A program made the translations under genes and the position numbers. From an uncultured Clostridia bacterium (GTDB lineage: Bacteria; Bacillota; Clostridia; TANB77; CAG-508), in assembly GCA_949935895.1 (NCBI GenBank), contig CATLGL010000031.1, forward strand, positions 1-14,046: DNA of 14,046 nucleotides. The letters run 5' to 3'. This document shows positions 1 to 6,249 of the stretch, one piece after another. Numbering within the stretch: the first letter of the stretch is position 1; every line of letters starts with the position of its first letter. Below the pieces are notes generated by a model that worked only from the letters and a program-made list of their open reading frames with translations, was not told where the DNA came from and did no database searches.

Positions 1-237
1 TTTTTTTTACTGGTTGTTTTTAAATATATACACGACTCTATAACTATTGAAAATAATCAAAAAATAGATGGATGGTTTATAGGTTGGGATTATGGACATT
101 ATGGAGATTATATGGGAATTGAAGAATTAGTACCAATGGAATTTAGAATAGGCGGAAAGAAGTGGACAACACAAGAAATTTATAAAGAGTTACGAGAAGC
201 TTGTTATCAAATACAAAAAGGAGAATATAAAAGATGA
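1..237 (+). CDS. Phage hypothetical protein, 5'-truncated
   Basis: The reading frame is open from base 1 and stops at TGA 235-237, so the start lies outside the window. The visible 78 residues include WFIGWDYGHYGDYMG and a hydrophilic C-terminal half ending GEYKR. The aromatic/His/Asp-rich stretch resembles a common family of phage proteins of unknown function that carry a 'GxDxAHxGD'-like segment; that match is from memory. The first residues (FFLLVVFKYIH) are hydrophobic. The stop overlaps the next gene's start by ATGA (234-237), so the two are translationally coupled. No function can be assigned. Confidence 0.7.
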   Translation, partial: FFLLVVFKYIHDSITIENNQKIDGWFIGWDYGHYGDYMGIEELVPMEFRIGGKKWTTQEIYKELREACYQIQKGEYKR

Positions 238-440
238 GAAGATTTTTATTTATAATTTTTGTTATTGTAATGACACCTATATATTTAATATTGCGTTTTT
301 TAGGATGGTTTTTAACTGGCTTCGTAGAACTTATGACAGATATCACAGAACCTATTGCAGATGGAATAAATGAGCTTTTTGAAAATATGACAGAATTTTG
401 GAAAAAAGTTATGAAAGGAAGAAATGAAAATGAAAAATAA
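234..440 (+). CDS. Small membrane protein
   Basis: This 68-residue protein starts at the ATG overlapping the upstream stop. Residues about 3-30 are strongly hydrophobic (FLFIIFVIVM, then YLILRFLGWFLTGF) after an initial MRR, which suggests one long or two short membrane segments with a positive N terminus inside. The rest is amphipathic and charged, ending in Lys/Glu-rich sequence. It overlaps the next start by 17 bases. I do not recognise the family; small membrane proteins of this kind are common in phage early operons. Confidence 0.75.
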   Translation: MRRFLFIIFVIVMTPIYLILRFLGWFLTGFVELMTDITEPIADGINELFENMTEFWKKVMKGRNENEK

Positions 441-669
441 ATTAGTAGATCTTAATAATCACTTATTTGAAGAATTAGAAAGATTAAACGATGAAAGTCT
501 AAAAGGCGAAGCATTGCAAGAAGAAAGGGAAAGAGCAAAGTCAATGGCTAATATAGCACAAACAATTATAAACAATGGAGAATTAGCATTAAAAGCAGTA
601 AAACACTATGATGAATATGGAAAGAAAGAAGATATACCAGATATATTGCAAATAGGTGATGGCAAATGA
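424..669 (+). CDS. Hypothetical helical protein
   Basis: This 81-residue, Glu/Lys-rich protein has no Cys and no membrane segment and is predicted mostly helical (NNHLFEELERLNDESLKGEA and onward). A second ATG at 430 is in frame and slightly further from the AAGG at 415-418, so the true start may be six bases later. The stop overlaps the following HNH gene's ATG by four bases (ATGA at 666-669). The hydrophilic helical composition suits a small binding or adaptor protein, but I see no recognised domain. Confidence 0.75.
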   Translation: MKMKNKLVDLNNHLFEELERLNDESLKGEALQEERERAKSMANIAQTIINNGELALKAVKHYDEYGKKEDIPDILQIGDGK

Positions 670-1271
670 GACATATATATTCTGATGAAGAGCATCAGTT
701 CATAATTGACAATGTAGAAGGAATAACACTCAAAGAACTAACAAAACGATTTAATGAAAAATTTAATTTAAATGTTACTGAAAATGCTATTGCTAATCGA
801 AAGAATATATTAGGCTTAAGAAGCGGAATAGTAGGAGGACAATTCCAAAAAGGACATATTCCAGCTAATAAAGGAAAAAAGGGATATATGACTCCTGAAC
901 AATACGAAAAATGCAAAGCAACAATGTTTAAGAAGGGAAATATACCTGCAAATCACAGACCTATAGGAAGTGAAAGAATAGATAAAAGAGATGGATCTAT
1001 ATTAGTAAAAGTTAAAGATGGACAACTTCAAAAAAACTGGATGTCAAAAAGTAGATATATTTATGAACAAGCACATGGAAAAATACCTGCAGGTCATAAA
1101 GTAATATTTGCTGATGGTGATCATAGTAATTTTGATTTAGATAATTTGATTTTAGTTTCTAATGCTGAAGAATTAATTATGAATCAAAGAAAATTGATAA
1201 GCAAAGAAGCGGAATTCACAAAGACTGGAGCAGTAATTGCAAAAGTATTAAATAAAGCAAAGAAGAGGTAA
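666..1271 (+). CDS. HNH homing-type endonuclease
   Basis: This is a 201-residue protein with two parts. The N-terminal half (about residues 1-60) looks like a helix-turn-helix DNA-binding unit (YSDEEHQFIIDN, LKELTKRFNEKF, NAIANRKNILGL). The C-terminal half (about 120-175) carries an HNH_3-like nuclease core: a Tyr-rich strand (SRYIYEQAHGKIPAGHKV), then ADGDHSNFDLDNL, with the GH, DxD and DN residues typical of that fold. A 'KGxxPANKGKK' linker, common in phage HNH proteins, lies between. Its role is probably DNA nicking or cleavage, either as a free-standing homing endonuclease or a replication/packaging helper. It is coupled to its neighbour by ATGA. A Chi-like octamer lies inside at 820-827 and another at 1206-1213. 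Confidence 0.88.
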   Translation: MRHIYSDEEHQFIIDNVEGITLKELTKRFNEKFNLNVTENAIANRKNILGLRSGIVGGQFQKGHIPANKGKKGYMTPEQYEKCKATMFKKGNIPANHRPIGSERIDKRDGSILVKVKDGQLQKNWMSKSRYIYEQAHGKIPAGHKVIFADGDHSNFDLDNLILVSNAEELIMNQRKLISKEAEFTKTGAVIAKVLNKAKKR

Positions 1272-1273
1272 AA

Positions 1274-1462
1274 ATGGGAAAAGATATAGATTATGAACAA
1301 CTTTACTATGATGCTATGTATGAAAACAGGAAACTAAAAGAAAAAATAACAGAATTAGAAAATGAAATTCAAGATTTGAATATCTGCAGGACAAAAAGAA
1401 ATATAGATTTGCAACAATATATTATGCTGCAGATAAAAAGAAAAAATAAAGGAGGAAAATAG
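1274..1462 (+). CDS. Short coiled-coil protein
   Basis: This 62-residue protein begins two bases after the HNH stop, behind GAAGAGG. Residues about 15-40 (ENRKLKEKITELENEIQDL) form a clear heptad-type coiled coil, followed by a basic tail (QIKRKNKGGK). It is probably a small dimeric phage protein. There is no enzymatic motif and I do not recognise the family. The tail codons (1451-1460) form the GGAGG Shine-Dalgarno site of the next gene. Confidence 0.7.
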   Translation: MGKDIDYEQLYYDAMYENRKLKEKITELENEIQDLNICRTKRNIDLQQYIMLQIKRKNKGGK

Positions 1463-1463
1463 A

Positions 1464-1811
1464 ATGCAAAAAGTAGAAATGCTAAGAACATACAATAACG
1501 AACAAATTAAAAAGTTGACACTAGAGGAATTACAAACAAAATTCTTAGAACTTCAAGAAACAGCAAAAGATGGAAATATAATAATTCAAAAATTACAATA
1601 TGAAAGAGATTTAAATAATCAAAATAAAGAAAAAGCTTTAGGAATAATTTTTCAATATGGACAAATAGATGGAGATCATCATAAATTATGGGTAATTGAT
1701 CAAATTGTGAAATGCTTAACTGGAGAAAACTATCACAAATGGATATATGATTATGAGCATGATGAAGAAACAGGAGAAACATATACATGGGATAAAGGAA
1801 TTGCACCATAA
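1464..1811 (+). CDS. Hypothetical phage protein
   Basis: This 115-residue protein starts at ATG 1464 behind an ideal AGGAGG. Residues about 12-55 are coiled-coil-like (EQIKKLTLEELQTKFLELQE). The C-terminal half holds a motif I recall from phage hypotheticals that act on or near DNA: HHKLWVIDQIVKCLTGENYHKWI, then an acidic DYEHDEETGETY region. The latter half resembles small phage proteins with a 'DHHxxWVIDQ' segment and no assigned role. A 47-base spacer without a gene follows it. Confidence 0.75.
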   Translation: MQKVEMLRTYNNEQIKKLTLEELQTKFLELQETAKDGNIIIQKLQYERDLNNQNKEKALGIIFQYGQIDGDHHKLWVIDQIVKCLTGENYHKWIYDYEHDEETGETYTWDKGIAP

Positions 1812-1858
1812 ATAATTATTTAAATATATGGGGGAAGAAATTAAGGAGAAAGAAATCA

Positions 1859-2063
1859 ATGAAGGTTAAATTTATAAATATTGGTAATCGTAATGCAAAT
1901 TTTGAAAAAGAATGTAAGGGTGAGCTAAATTATGAATGGTTATTGAAACAAGTAAGACCTTATTTATTAAGCCCATCAATAGATTTTGACTATAACAGGA
2001 AGCGGAACAATAACTGTATTTGCAGGAATGCAAACAGTAGGAGAAATAGAAGTGGAGGAATAA
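1859..2063 (+). CDS. Phage hypothetical protein, +1 frameshift at CGG
   Basis: The initial frame from ATG 1859 (SD AAGGAG) encodes a well-behaved sequence to DFDYNRK, then reads CGG at 2003-2005 and continues with implausible Asn/Arg-rich residues to TGA 2069-2071. If one base is skipped at 2003, the sequence continues GTITVFAGMQTVGEIEVEE and stops at TAA 2061-2063, for 67 residues in total. That tail is a natural beta-rich ending and leaves the stop just before the metK start. The product resembles small phage proteins of unknown function ending in a 'G-I-V-G-x-V-G' segment. Deleting one T in TTTT 1984-1987 would also restore the frame, giving TITGSGTIT, so the slip site is less certain than at the other two loci. 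Confidence 0.75.
2003..2005 (+). other. In-frame CGG at +1 frameshift point (site 1)
   Basis: AAG-CGG-AAC is read in the starting frame; AAG-(C)-GGA-ACA gives the plausible continuation Lys-Gly-Thr. An AGGA sequence lies just upstream. The CGG lies within a Chi-like octamer (1999-2006), which is an independent reason for a C to be here. Confidence 0.5.
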
Positions 2064-2067
2064 AAAA

Positions 2068-3087
2068 ATGAAATTATATAGTAATGAAATTGTATTTAGG
2101 GGACACCCTGATAAAGTATGTGATCAAATTAGTGATGCAATATTAGATGAATGTTTGAAACAAGATCCAAACAGCAGATGTGGAATAGAAACTGTAGGAG
2201 GAAAGAAAAAAATATTTATAACAGGAGAAATAACAACTGCAGCACAAATAGATGTACAAACAATAACCAAAAGAGTATTAAAAGATATTGGATATTCTAC
2301 TGATTATGAAATTATAGACAATATAGGAAAACAAAGCCCAGACATAGCACTAGGAACTAATGATGAAGTGAATGGAGCTGGAGATAATGGCATGATGTTT
2401 GGATATGCTTGTGATAGTACAGAGCAAATGCTACCAACAGCAATGGTAATATTACAGGAGTTATCTAAAAAGTACGATGAACTAAGAAAAAATGATAGTA
2501 GATTTCTACCAGATGGAAAAGCACAAATAACAGGATTGTATGGTGATAATATGGAACTAAAAGCTATAAAAACATTCACAGTCTGCTATCAAAATACTGA
2601 AGAAGATAGAAAAGAGACCGACAAAATAATTATAGATATGTGTTGTGAAATAGCGGATAAATACGAAACAATAATAGAAAAGTTTTTAATAAATCCAACA
2701 GGTAAATTCAAAATTGGAGGATTTGAAGGGGATGCAGGTTTAACAGGAAGAAAAATCGTAGTAGATCAATATCAGTCTTTTGCTAATGTTGGCGGTGGTG
2801 CATTTTCTGGAAAGGATCCTACAAAAGTAGATAGAAGCGGAGCATATAAGGCAAGAGAAATAGCAAAGAAATATTTACAAAAGCATAATTTAATATGGTG
2901 TGAAGTTCAGTTAAGTTATGCAATAGGAATTGAACAACCACTAGCAATTTACATTGATAGTGATATGGGAAGCATTGAACCAACTATTGAATTATATGAA
3001 GAATGTAAATTAAAGAATATCATAAAAGATTTAGACTTGAAAAATAAACGTTATGAAGAAACAGCACGATTTGGACATTTTCAATAG
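2068..3087 (+). CDS. metK: S-adenosylmethionine synthetase, phage type
   Basis: This enzyme makes S-adenosylmethionine from methionine and ATP in the cytoplasm. The family signatures are present in order: GHPDKVCDQISDAILD (residues 12-27), GAGDNGMMFGYA (about 104-115; the family usually has GAGDQG), FLINPTGKFKIGGFEGDAGLTGRK, and the GGGAFSGKDPTKVDRSGAY loop. It ends FGHFQ, where the cellular enzyme reads YGHFGR and runs on. At 339 residues it is shorter than the usual 380-400, with trimmed loops and no C-terminal tail, but no core motif is missing. It starts behind GTGGAGG, four bases after the corrected upstream stop. The same phage encodes a SAM-dependent DNA methyltransferase downstream (6170), so it likely supplies or protects SAM for DNA modification. 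Confidence 0.95.
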   Translation: MKLYSNEIVFRGHPDKVCDQISDAILDECLKQDPNSRCGIETVGGKKKIFITGEITTAAQIDVQTITKRVLKDIGYSTDYEIIDNIGKQSPDIALGTNDEVNGAGDNGMMFGYACDSTEQMLPTAMVILQELSKKYDELRKNDSRFLPDGKAQITGLYGDNMELKAIKTFTVCYQNTEEDRKETDKIIIDMCCEIADKYETIIEKFLINPTGKFKIGGFEGDAGLTGRKIVVDQYQSFANVGGGAFSGKDPTKVDRSGAYKAREIAKKYLQKHNLIWCEVQLSYAIGIEQPLAIYIDSDMGSIEPTIELYEECKLKNIIKDLDLKNKRYEETARFGHFQ

Positions 3088-3099
3088 AAGGAGGATAAG

Positions 3100-3531
3100 A
3101 TGTCATCAGAAAAAGAGATAAGAAAAATAGAAGAGGCAAGAAGTAATATATTAAGAGGAAACGATATAGAGTCTGCAGCACTAATATTAGAAAGGTGCAT
3201 ACTAGATAATTACATAATTAAAGGTGGTAGAGTAAATATATTAAAAGTTGCAGTAAGACAAATATTAAATTTTATTGAAGTAGCAAAAAACAAAGGAATA
3301 CTTGAATATGCTAGAGAAAATGTAAGCCTAAAAACTGAAATAAAACAATTAAAAAGGGAAAATAGAAAACTCAAAGTTGGAATAAACAATGGATTAGATA
3401 AAGAAAAAAAGGGTTGTTTCTATGAAGATGGACATACAGGAAAGTGTTTAGGATATTCATTTTTTAATGATGATGAGCCTTGTATATATTGTCAGACTTG
3501 TGATGCTATTAATATAAAGGAGGGTGACTAA
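3100..3531 (+). CDS. Coiled-coil protein with C-terminal Cys cluster
   Basis: This 143-residue protein starts behind GGAGG. The N-terminal part is helical (EKEIRKIEEARSNILRG). About residues 68-95 form a charged coiled coil (SLKTEIKQLKRENRKLK). The last 40 residues contain four Cys (KKGCFYEDGHTGKCLGYSF, then CIYCQTC), including CxxC, suggesting bound zinc. The layout points to a small nucleic-acid- or protein-binding phage factor. I do not recognise the family. Confidence 0.75.
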   Translation: MSSEKEIRKIEEARSNILRGNDIESAALILERCILDNYIIKGGRVNILKVAVRQILNFIEVAKNKGILEYARENVSLKTEIKQLKRENRKLKVGINNGLDKEKKGCFYEDGHTGKCLGYSFFNDDEPCIYCQTCDAINIKEGD

Positions 3532-3533
3532 TA

Positions 3534-4031
3534 ATGTTAGTATTACCAATAAAAAAGAAGTGGTTTGAAATGATAGCTTCAGGAGAGAAAAGAGAAGAAT
3601 ATAGAGAAATAAAACCATATTATGATAGTAGATTTATGAACATATTTGGGTTCGACTATCTAAATAAAAGAGTAGAGATAGTATTTAGGAATGGATACTC
3701 AGATAATTCTCCAAGTGTAAAATGTTTATGCATATTAAATAAGGGATATGGTAAGCAAAAATGGGGAGCAGAGGTAAAAAAAGAATATTACATATTAACC
3801 ATACTTGAAATTATAGAAATAAAAAATTGGGATAATCCAAATCCACCAAAGGTAAAAGAGGCAATGGCGGTCGCAGCACTACCAGCAACACCACCTATAA
3901 CACCAAATGGAGATATGCAAGAGGAAATAAGAAAAGCAATAAGCAAACAATTTGCAATAGGAATTGATATAGGAGAAGGGGTCAGTAGAAGCGGACAATC
4001 AATAAAAAATACAATGATGTTCGGAGGATAA
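3534..4031 (+). CDS. ASCH-domain protein
   Basis: This is a 165-residue protein. The N-terminal about 100 residues match the ASCH fold, a PUA-like family linked to RNA binding or nucleotide handling: LPIKKKWFEMIASGEKREEYRE, PYYDSRF, VEIVFRNGYS, then KKEYYILTILEIIEIK. The E/K-rich 'SGEKxxEYRxxKPYY' segment is the recognisable part. The C-terminal 60 residues are a different, low-complexity Ala/Pro/Gly-rich extension (MAVAALPATPPITPNGDM, ending TMMFGG) that I cannot place. SD AAGGAGGG lies ten bases upstream. ASCH proteins are frequent in phage early regions; the exact substrate is unknown. Confidence 0.85.
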   Translation: MLVLPIKKKWFEMIASGEKREEYREIKPYYDSRFMNIFGFDYLNKRVEIVFRNGYSDNSPSVKCLCILNKGYGKQKWGAEVKKEYYILTILEIIEIKNWDNPNPPKVKEAMAVAALPATPPITPNGDMQEEIRKAISKQFAIGIDIGEGVSRSGQSIKNTMMFGG

Positions 4032-4037
4032 AATTTT

Positions 4038-4277
4038 ATGTTTGATGCAATAGATTTTGAATGGGATAAAAAAGAAAAGGGGCTAGTATTAGAGAGGAGA
4101 CCTATTTACTATAATGAAAGAATGGTAGATGAAGAATTGGATGTTTCATTACATTATAGGTTATCAGATTTCAAAAATAGAGAAACTATGTATAACAAAA
4201 TACTAGCAGACATGAAAATACTAAGAAATAGACTAATTGAATCACAAAAACAAACAGAAAGGAAAAACAAACGATGA
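4038..4277 (+). CDS. Hypothetical phage protein
   Basis: This 79-residue, highly charged protein begins MFDAIDFEWD. It has an acidic N-terminal third, an aromatic middle (RPIYYNERM) and a basic helical C terminus (KILRNRLIESQKQTERKNKR). GGAGG precedes the start, formed by the last codons of the ASCH gene. It is coupled to the next gene by ATGA at 4274-4277. No known domain is recognised. Confidence 0.7.
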   Translation: MFDAIDFEWDKKEKGLVLERRPIYYNERMVDEELDVSLHYRLSDFKNRETMYNKILADMKILRNRLIESQKQTERKNKR

Positions 4278-4540
4278 ATAATGTAATTGAATTTCCTAAA
4301 AAAGATGCAGATACTATAATGTGTAGAGAATGTAAAATTAGACCAGCAACAAGGCTATGTGATTATGAAGATGGTTTAATATTTGATGCTCCAGATGAAA
4401 ATGGTATAAAAAGACCAATTCAAAAGAGTCTATGTAGTAAAGCTCTACGTGATAAATGTACACATAAATTAAACAAAAAAGATTATTGCACAGAACATTG
4501 GAATTTAATAAAAGAAGAGGTACAAAAAGATGGAAAATAG
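4274..4540 (+). CDS. Cys/His-rich probable zinc-binding protein
   Basis: This 88-residue protein contains MCRECKIRPATRLC near the N terminus (C17, C20, C29) and a second group of Cys and His toward the C terminus (SLCSK, DKCTHK, YCTEHW), suggesting one or two zinc sites. It begins with MNNVIEFPKK, a start often seen in small phage proteins. It overlaps the next small Cys-rich gene by 11 bases, so the two probably belong together. The function is unknown. Confidence 0.75.
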   Translation: MNNVIEFPKKDADTIMCRECKIRPATRLCDYEDGLIFDAPDENGIKRPIQKSLCSKALRDKCTHKLNKKDYCTEHWNLIKEEVQKDGK

Positions 4541-4673
4541 AAAACGATGTGGAAATTGTGGAAGATATCCATTTTGTAAAAGAACAGAAGGAGCTAGTTG
4601 CTATTGTGAGGAATGGATAAAAAGAAATTGTGAAATTCGTAAGAATATAGGAGTGGAAAATGAAAAAATGTAA
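4530..4673 (+). CDS. 47-residue Cys-rich mini-protein
   Basis: ATG 4530 opens a 47-codon frame ending TAA 4671-4673. The protein has Cys in RCGNCGRYPFC and SCYCEEW, then one more Cys in KRNCE; spacing is CxxC-x5-C, then CxC, typical of small phage zinc-binding proteins. It overlaps the upstream gene by 11 bases and the downstream gene by 14, like a stitched operon. A GAAGAGG site lies upstream within the previous gene. The composition is far from random for this AT-rich DNA. Confidence 0.7.
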   Translation: MENRKRCGNCGRYPFCKRTEGASCYCEEWIKRNCEIRKNIGVENEKM

Positions 4674-5112
4674 ATATGAAAATATTACAATCGAACAAGC
4701 AGAAAGAATAATAGGGACAGGCTATATTACTGAACTGATTTGTGATGCTGATAGTAAGACCATAAATATCAATGAAGAAGAATATTTAAAAGTAGAAGAG
4801 GTAATAAAAGAAACGATAAATGATGTAAAAAGAACACTAGAACCTGTTATTAACAGTCTATCAGATGCTTTTGGTACATTAGCAGAAGCAGCACGATCAT
4901 TTGCAACTACATTAGTAGGAATAGCTGAAAGTGTGGTTAAGAATTTAAGTAATAAAAAAATAACGAAGAAAAAGTTTATTAAATTACTACAAAGCCAAGG
5001 AATACAAAGAAATGAGATAAACAGAATTATCAAAAATAATAAGGAACCATATACATTTTATAGGTATTACAATATAGTGATGAGTTATCAAAAACAAAAC
5101 AATAAACAATAA
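4660..5112 (+). CDS. Hypothetical phage protein
   Basis: This 150-residue protein starts behind AGGAGTGG. It begins MKKCKYENITIEQAERI. The middle (about 60-95) is a long amphipathic, Ala-rich helix (LSDAFGTLAEAARSFATTL) that is not hydrophobic enough to call a membrane segment. The end is a basic helix-turn region (KKKFIKLLQSQGIQRNEINR, then a Tyr-rich tail ending NNKQ). It may bind DNA through this C-terminal part; that is inference from composition. I do not recognise the family. Confidence 0.7.
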   Translation: MKKCKYENITIEQAERIIGTGYITELICDADSKTININEEEYLKVEEVIKETINDVKRTLEPVINSLSDAFGTLAEAARSFATTLVGIAESVVKNLSNKKITKKKFIKLLQSQGIQRNEINRIIKNNKEPYTFYRYYNIVMSYQKQNNKQ

Positions 5113-5226
5113 AAAACGATAGAAATAATAATTTGTAAGGAAAAAAACACTTGAAAATTATTTTTACATAGAAAAATCAGAAACGAACACGATAGAAAAA
5201 TAAGAAGCGGAAAGAAGGTGTATATC

Positions 5227-5409
5227 ATGCTTTTAGCATTAAAAATAATATATATATTCTTTTTAGGAATATTGTCATTATCAAAAATAGTAAAAGAAAT
5301 GAATGAGCAAGTAGGAATACAACAAAAAGATAGTATTTCAAAAAGCGTAATTAACATGATTGAAATAACTATTAGTGTAGCATTGATTTTCTTTATTTAT
5401 AAAATATAG
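5227..5409 (+). CDS. Small two-helix membrane protein
   Basis: I prefer ATG 5227, eight bases after GAAGG, over the in-frame GTG at 5218 that overlaps that Shine-Dalgarno site. The 60-residue product has a hydrophobic N-terminal helix (LLALKIIYIFFLGILSL), a polar middle with several Lys, Glu and Gln, and a second hydrophobic helix (MIEITISVALIFFIYKI) reaching the C terminus. It is probably a small inner-membrane protein. It lies far from the lysis genes expected in a late region, so calling it a holin would be unsupported. Confidence 0.7.
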   Translation: MLLALKIIYIFFLGILSLSKIVKEMNEQVGIQQKDSISKSVINMIEITISVALIFFIYKI

Positions 5410-5423
5410 GAGGGAAGCAAAAG

Positions 5424-5849
5424 ATGAATGTTCAAGAAGTATTAGAAAATTACAATACATATAAGGCTAGAATCAGTATAACAGAATCAGAGATACAGGA
5501 ACTAGAAAATGAAATTGTTGATATAAAAAGTGCTAATTTAGATGGTATGCCTAAAGCTAAAGGTTATGTTGAATCTAGTATAGAAAAACAAGTAATAGAA
5601 AGACAAGATAAAATATCAGATAAGAGAAGATATATTAAAGGTTTAGAACTAAAAATAAAAGTGGTAGAAAATCTTGTGAAGATCTTAAAAAAATATAATC
5701 AAGATGTTATAGAAATGAGATACTATCAAAAAATGAGTATAGAAGAAATTGCTGTAAATAAAAATAAAACTTATGATGCAATAACGAAAGCAATAAAAAA
5801 TTCTGTAGCAAAAATGCAACGAGAATATAACAAAAATAAAAAATTATAG
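5424..5849 (+). CDS. ArpU/sigma-region-4-like late transcription regulator
   Basis: This is a 141-residue protein. The first 100 residues are coiled coil (SITESEIQELENEIVDI, then EKQVIERQDKISDKRRY). The C terminus is a helix-turn-helix of the sigma region 4 type: VIEMRYYQKMSIEEIAVNKN, then KTYDAITKAIKNSV. This matches the ArpU/RinA-like phage regulators that switch on packaging and head genes. Its place just before the late genes, after AGGAGGG, supports that role. The likely targets are the phased A/T repeats and weak promoter directly downstream (5840-5916). Confidence 0.85.
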   Translation: MNVQEVLENYNTYKARISITESEIQELENEIVDIKSANLDGMPKAKGYVESSIEKQVIERQDKISDKRRYIKGLELKIKVVENLVKILKKYNQDVIEMRYYQKMSIEEIAVNKNKTYDAITKAIKNSVAKMQREYNKNKKL

Positions 5850-5870
5850 AAAAATTATAGAAAATTTATA
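5840..5870 (+). promoter_or_regulatory. Phased A/T direct repeats, possible activator site
   Basis: AAAATTATAG occurs at 5840-5849 and 5851-5860, with a degenerate third copy AAAATTTATA at 5861-5870. The period of 10-11 bases is about one helical turn. The array overlaps the stop of the ArpU-like gene and lies about 35 bases upstream of a -10 element. It may be bent DNA or a binding site for the ArpU-like protein. Confidence 0.4.
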
Positions 5871-5901
5871 TATTTTTTCTGTATTTTTTCAAAAAACACT
5901 A

Positions 5902-5916
5902 TGTTATAATTATAAT
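5902..5916 (+). promoter_or_regulatory. Extended -10 promoter candidate
   Basis: TGTTATAAT (5902-5910) is a perfect TGnTATAAT extended -10; a second TATAAT follows at 5911-5916. At 16-18 bases upstream there is only T/A-rich sequence and no TTGACA-like -35. That suits an activator-dependent late promoter. Transcription would start near 5917 and run into the terminator, tRNA and late genes. Confidence 0.55.
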
Positions 5917-5966
5917 TGCAAAAATACTAAATATTTTCATTTTATTTCTTCATTTCTTTTTCAATC

Positions 5967-5997
5967 AGCCACCTTATTATTTTTAGGTGGCTTTTTT
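5967..5997 (+). terminator. Rho-independent terminator
   Basis: AGCCACCT (5967-5974) pairs perfectly with AGGTGGCT (5985-5992) around a ten-base T/A loop, followed by a T tract to 5997. It lies between the regulator gene and the tRNA, so it ends upstream transcription. Because the candidate promoter lies upstream of it, it could also act as an attenuator requiring antitermination. Confidence 0.88.
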
Positions 5998-6000
5998 ATA

Positions 6001-6074
6001 TGCGGTGATGGTGCAACGGCAGCACATTGGGGTCATAGCCCAAAGACGAGGTTCGAATCCTCTGACCGCAACCA
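6001..6074 (+). tRNA. Phage tRNA, anticodon CAU (Met or Ile2 type)
   Basis: A full cloverleaf can be drawn. The D stem is GTGC/GCAC with a seven-base loop containing GG. The anticodon stem is TTGGG/CCCAA with loop GTCATAG, anticodon CAT at positions 34-36. The T loop is TTCGAAT, and the 3' end is A plus encoded CCA (6072-6074). The best fit has an eight-pair acceptor stem (TGCGGTGA with TGACCGCA, one G-G mismatch), the normal TG linker, a four-base variable loop AGAC and a four-pair T stem. The usual 7/5 form would leave a C-U and a G-G mismatch and an A at position 8. G at positions 32 and 38 is unusual. The CAU anticodon could be Met, or Ile if lysidine-modified; I cannot tell which. Confidence 0.82.
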
Positions 6075-6093
6075 AAATAAAAGGAATATGCCT

Positions 6094-6249
6094 ATGAATT
6101 TAAGTAGATGTATGTTAAGAGAATGTAAAAATTGTAGATATGAAATGAGTTGTTTTAAGGAGTATAGTAATGAATATTCAAAAAATAAGCGTAGAAAAAC
6201 TAAAACCAGCAGAGTACAATCCAAGAAAAGACCTAAAACCAGAAGATGA
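6094..6249 (+). CDS. 51-residue Cys-rich mini-protein
   Basis: ATG 6094 lies eight bases after AAGGA; an in-frame ATG at 6088 is too close to it. The first 21 residues are MNLSRCMLRECKNC and then RYEMSCF, with four Cys that could bind one zinc. The remaining 30 are very basic (KNKRRKTKTS, then KKRPKTRR) and lie in a different frame over the first 80 bases of the methyltransferase gene. The Cys-rich part looks like a genuine small phage protein. The basic tail may be partly a consequence of overlap. Confidence 0.5.
   Translation: MNLSRCMLRECKNCRYEMSCFKEYSNEYSKNKRRKTKTSRVQSKKRPKTRR

Noticed and set aside
143..346. Antisense open frames at 143-346, 695-916, 1507-1809, 2304-2579, 4722-5033 and similar
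   Set aside because: They lie opposite well-supported genes, have low-complexity Ile/Phe/Ser composition and no Shine-Dalgarno sites.
2069..2071. TGA read as Trp (code 4) instead of CGG frameshifting
   Set aside because: TGA ends genes at tight ATGA junctions and Trp is coded by TGG in all motifs; reading through TGA would not restore any of the broken families.
5151..5179. Promoter from TTGAAA at 5151
   Set aside because: No acceptable -10 element lies 16-18 bases downstream.
5227..5409. Holin
   Set aside because: It has two hydrophobic helices, but no endolysin is nearby and the gene precedes the late regulator.
6001..6074. The phage tRNA as a suppressor that decodes CGG
   Set aside because: Its anticodon is clearly CAT in a seven-base loop; it cannot pair with CGG or CGGN.
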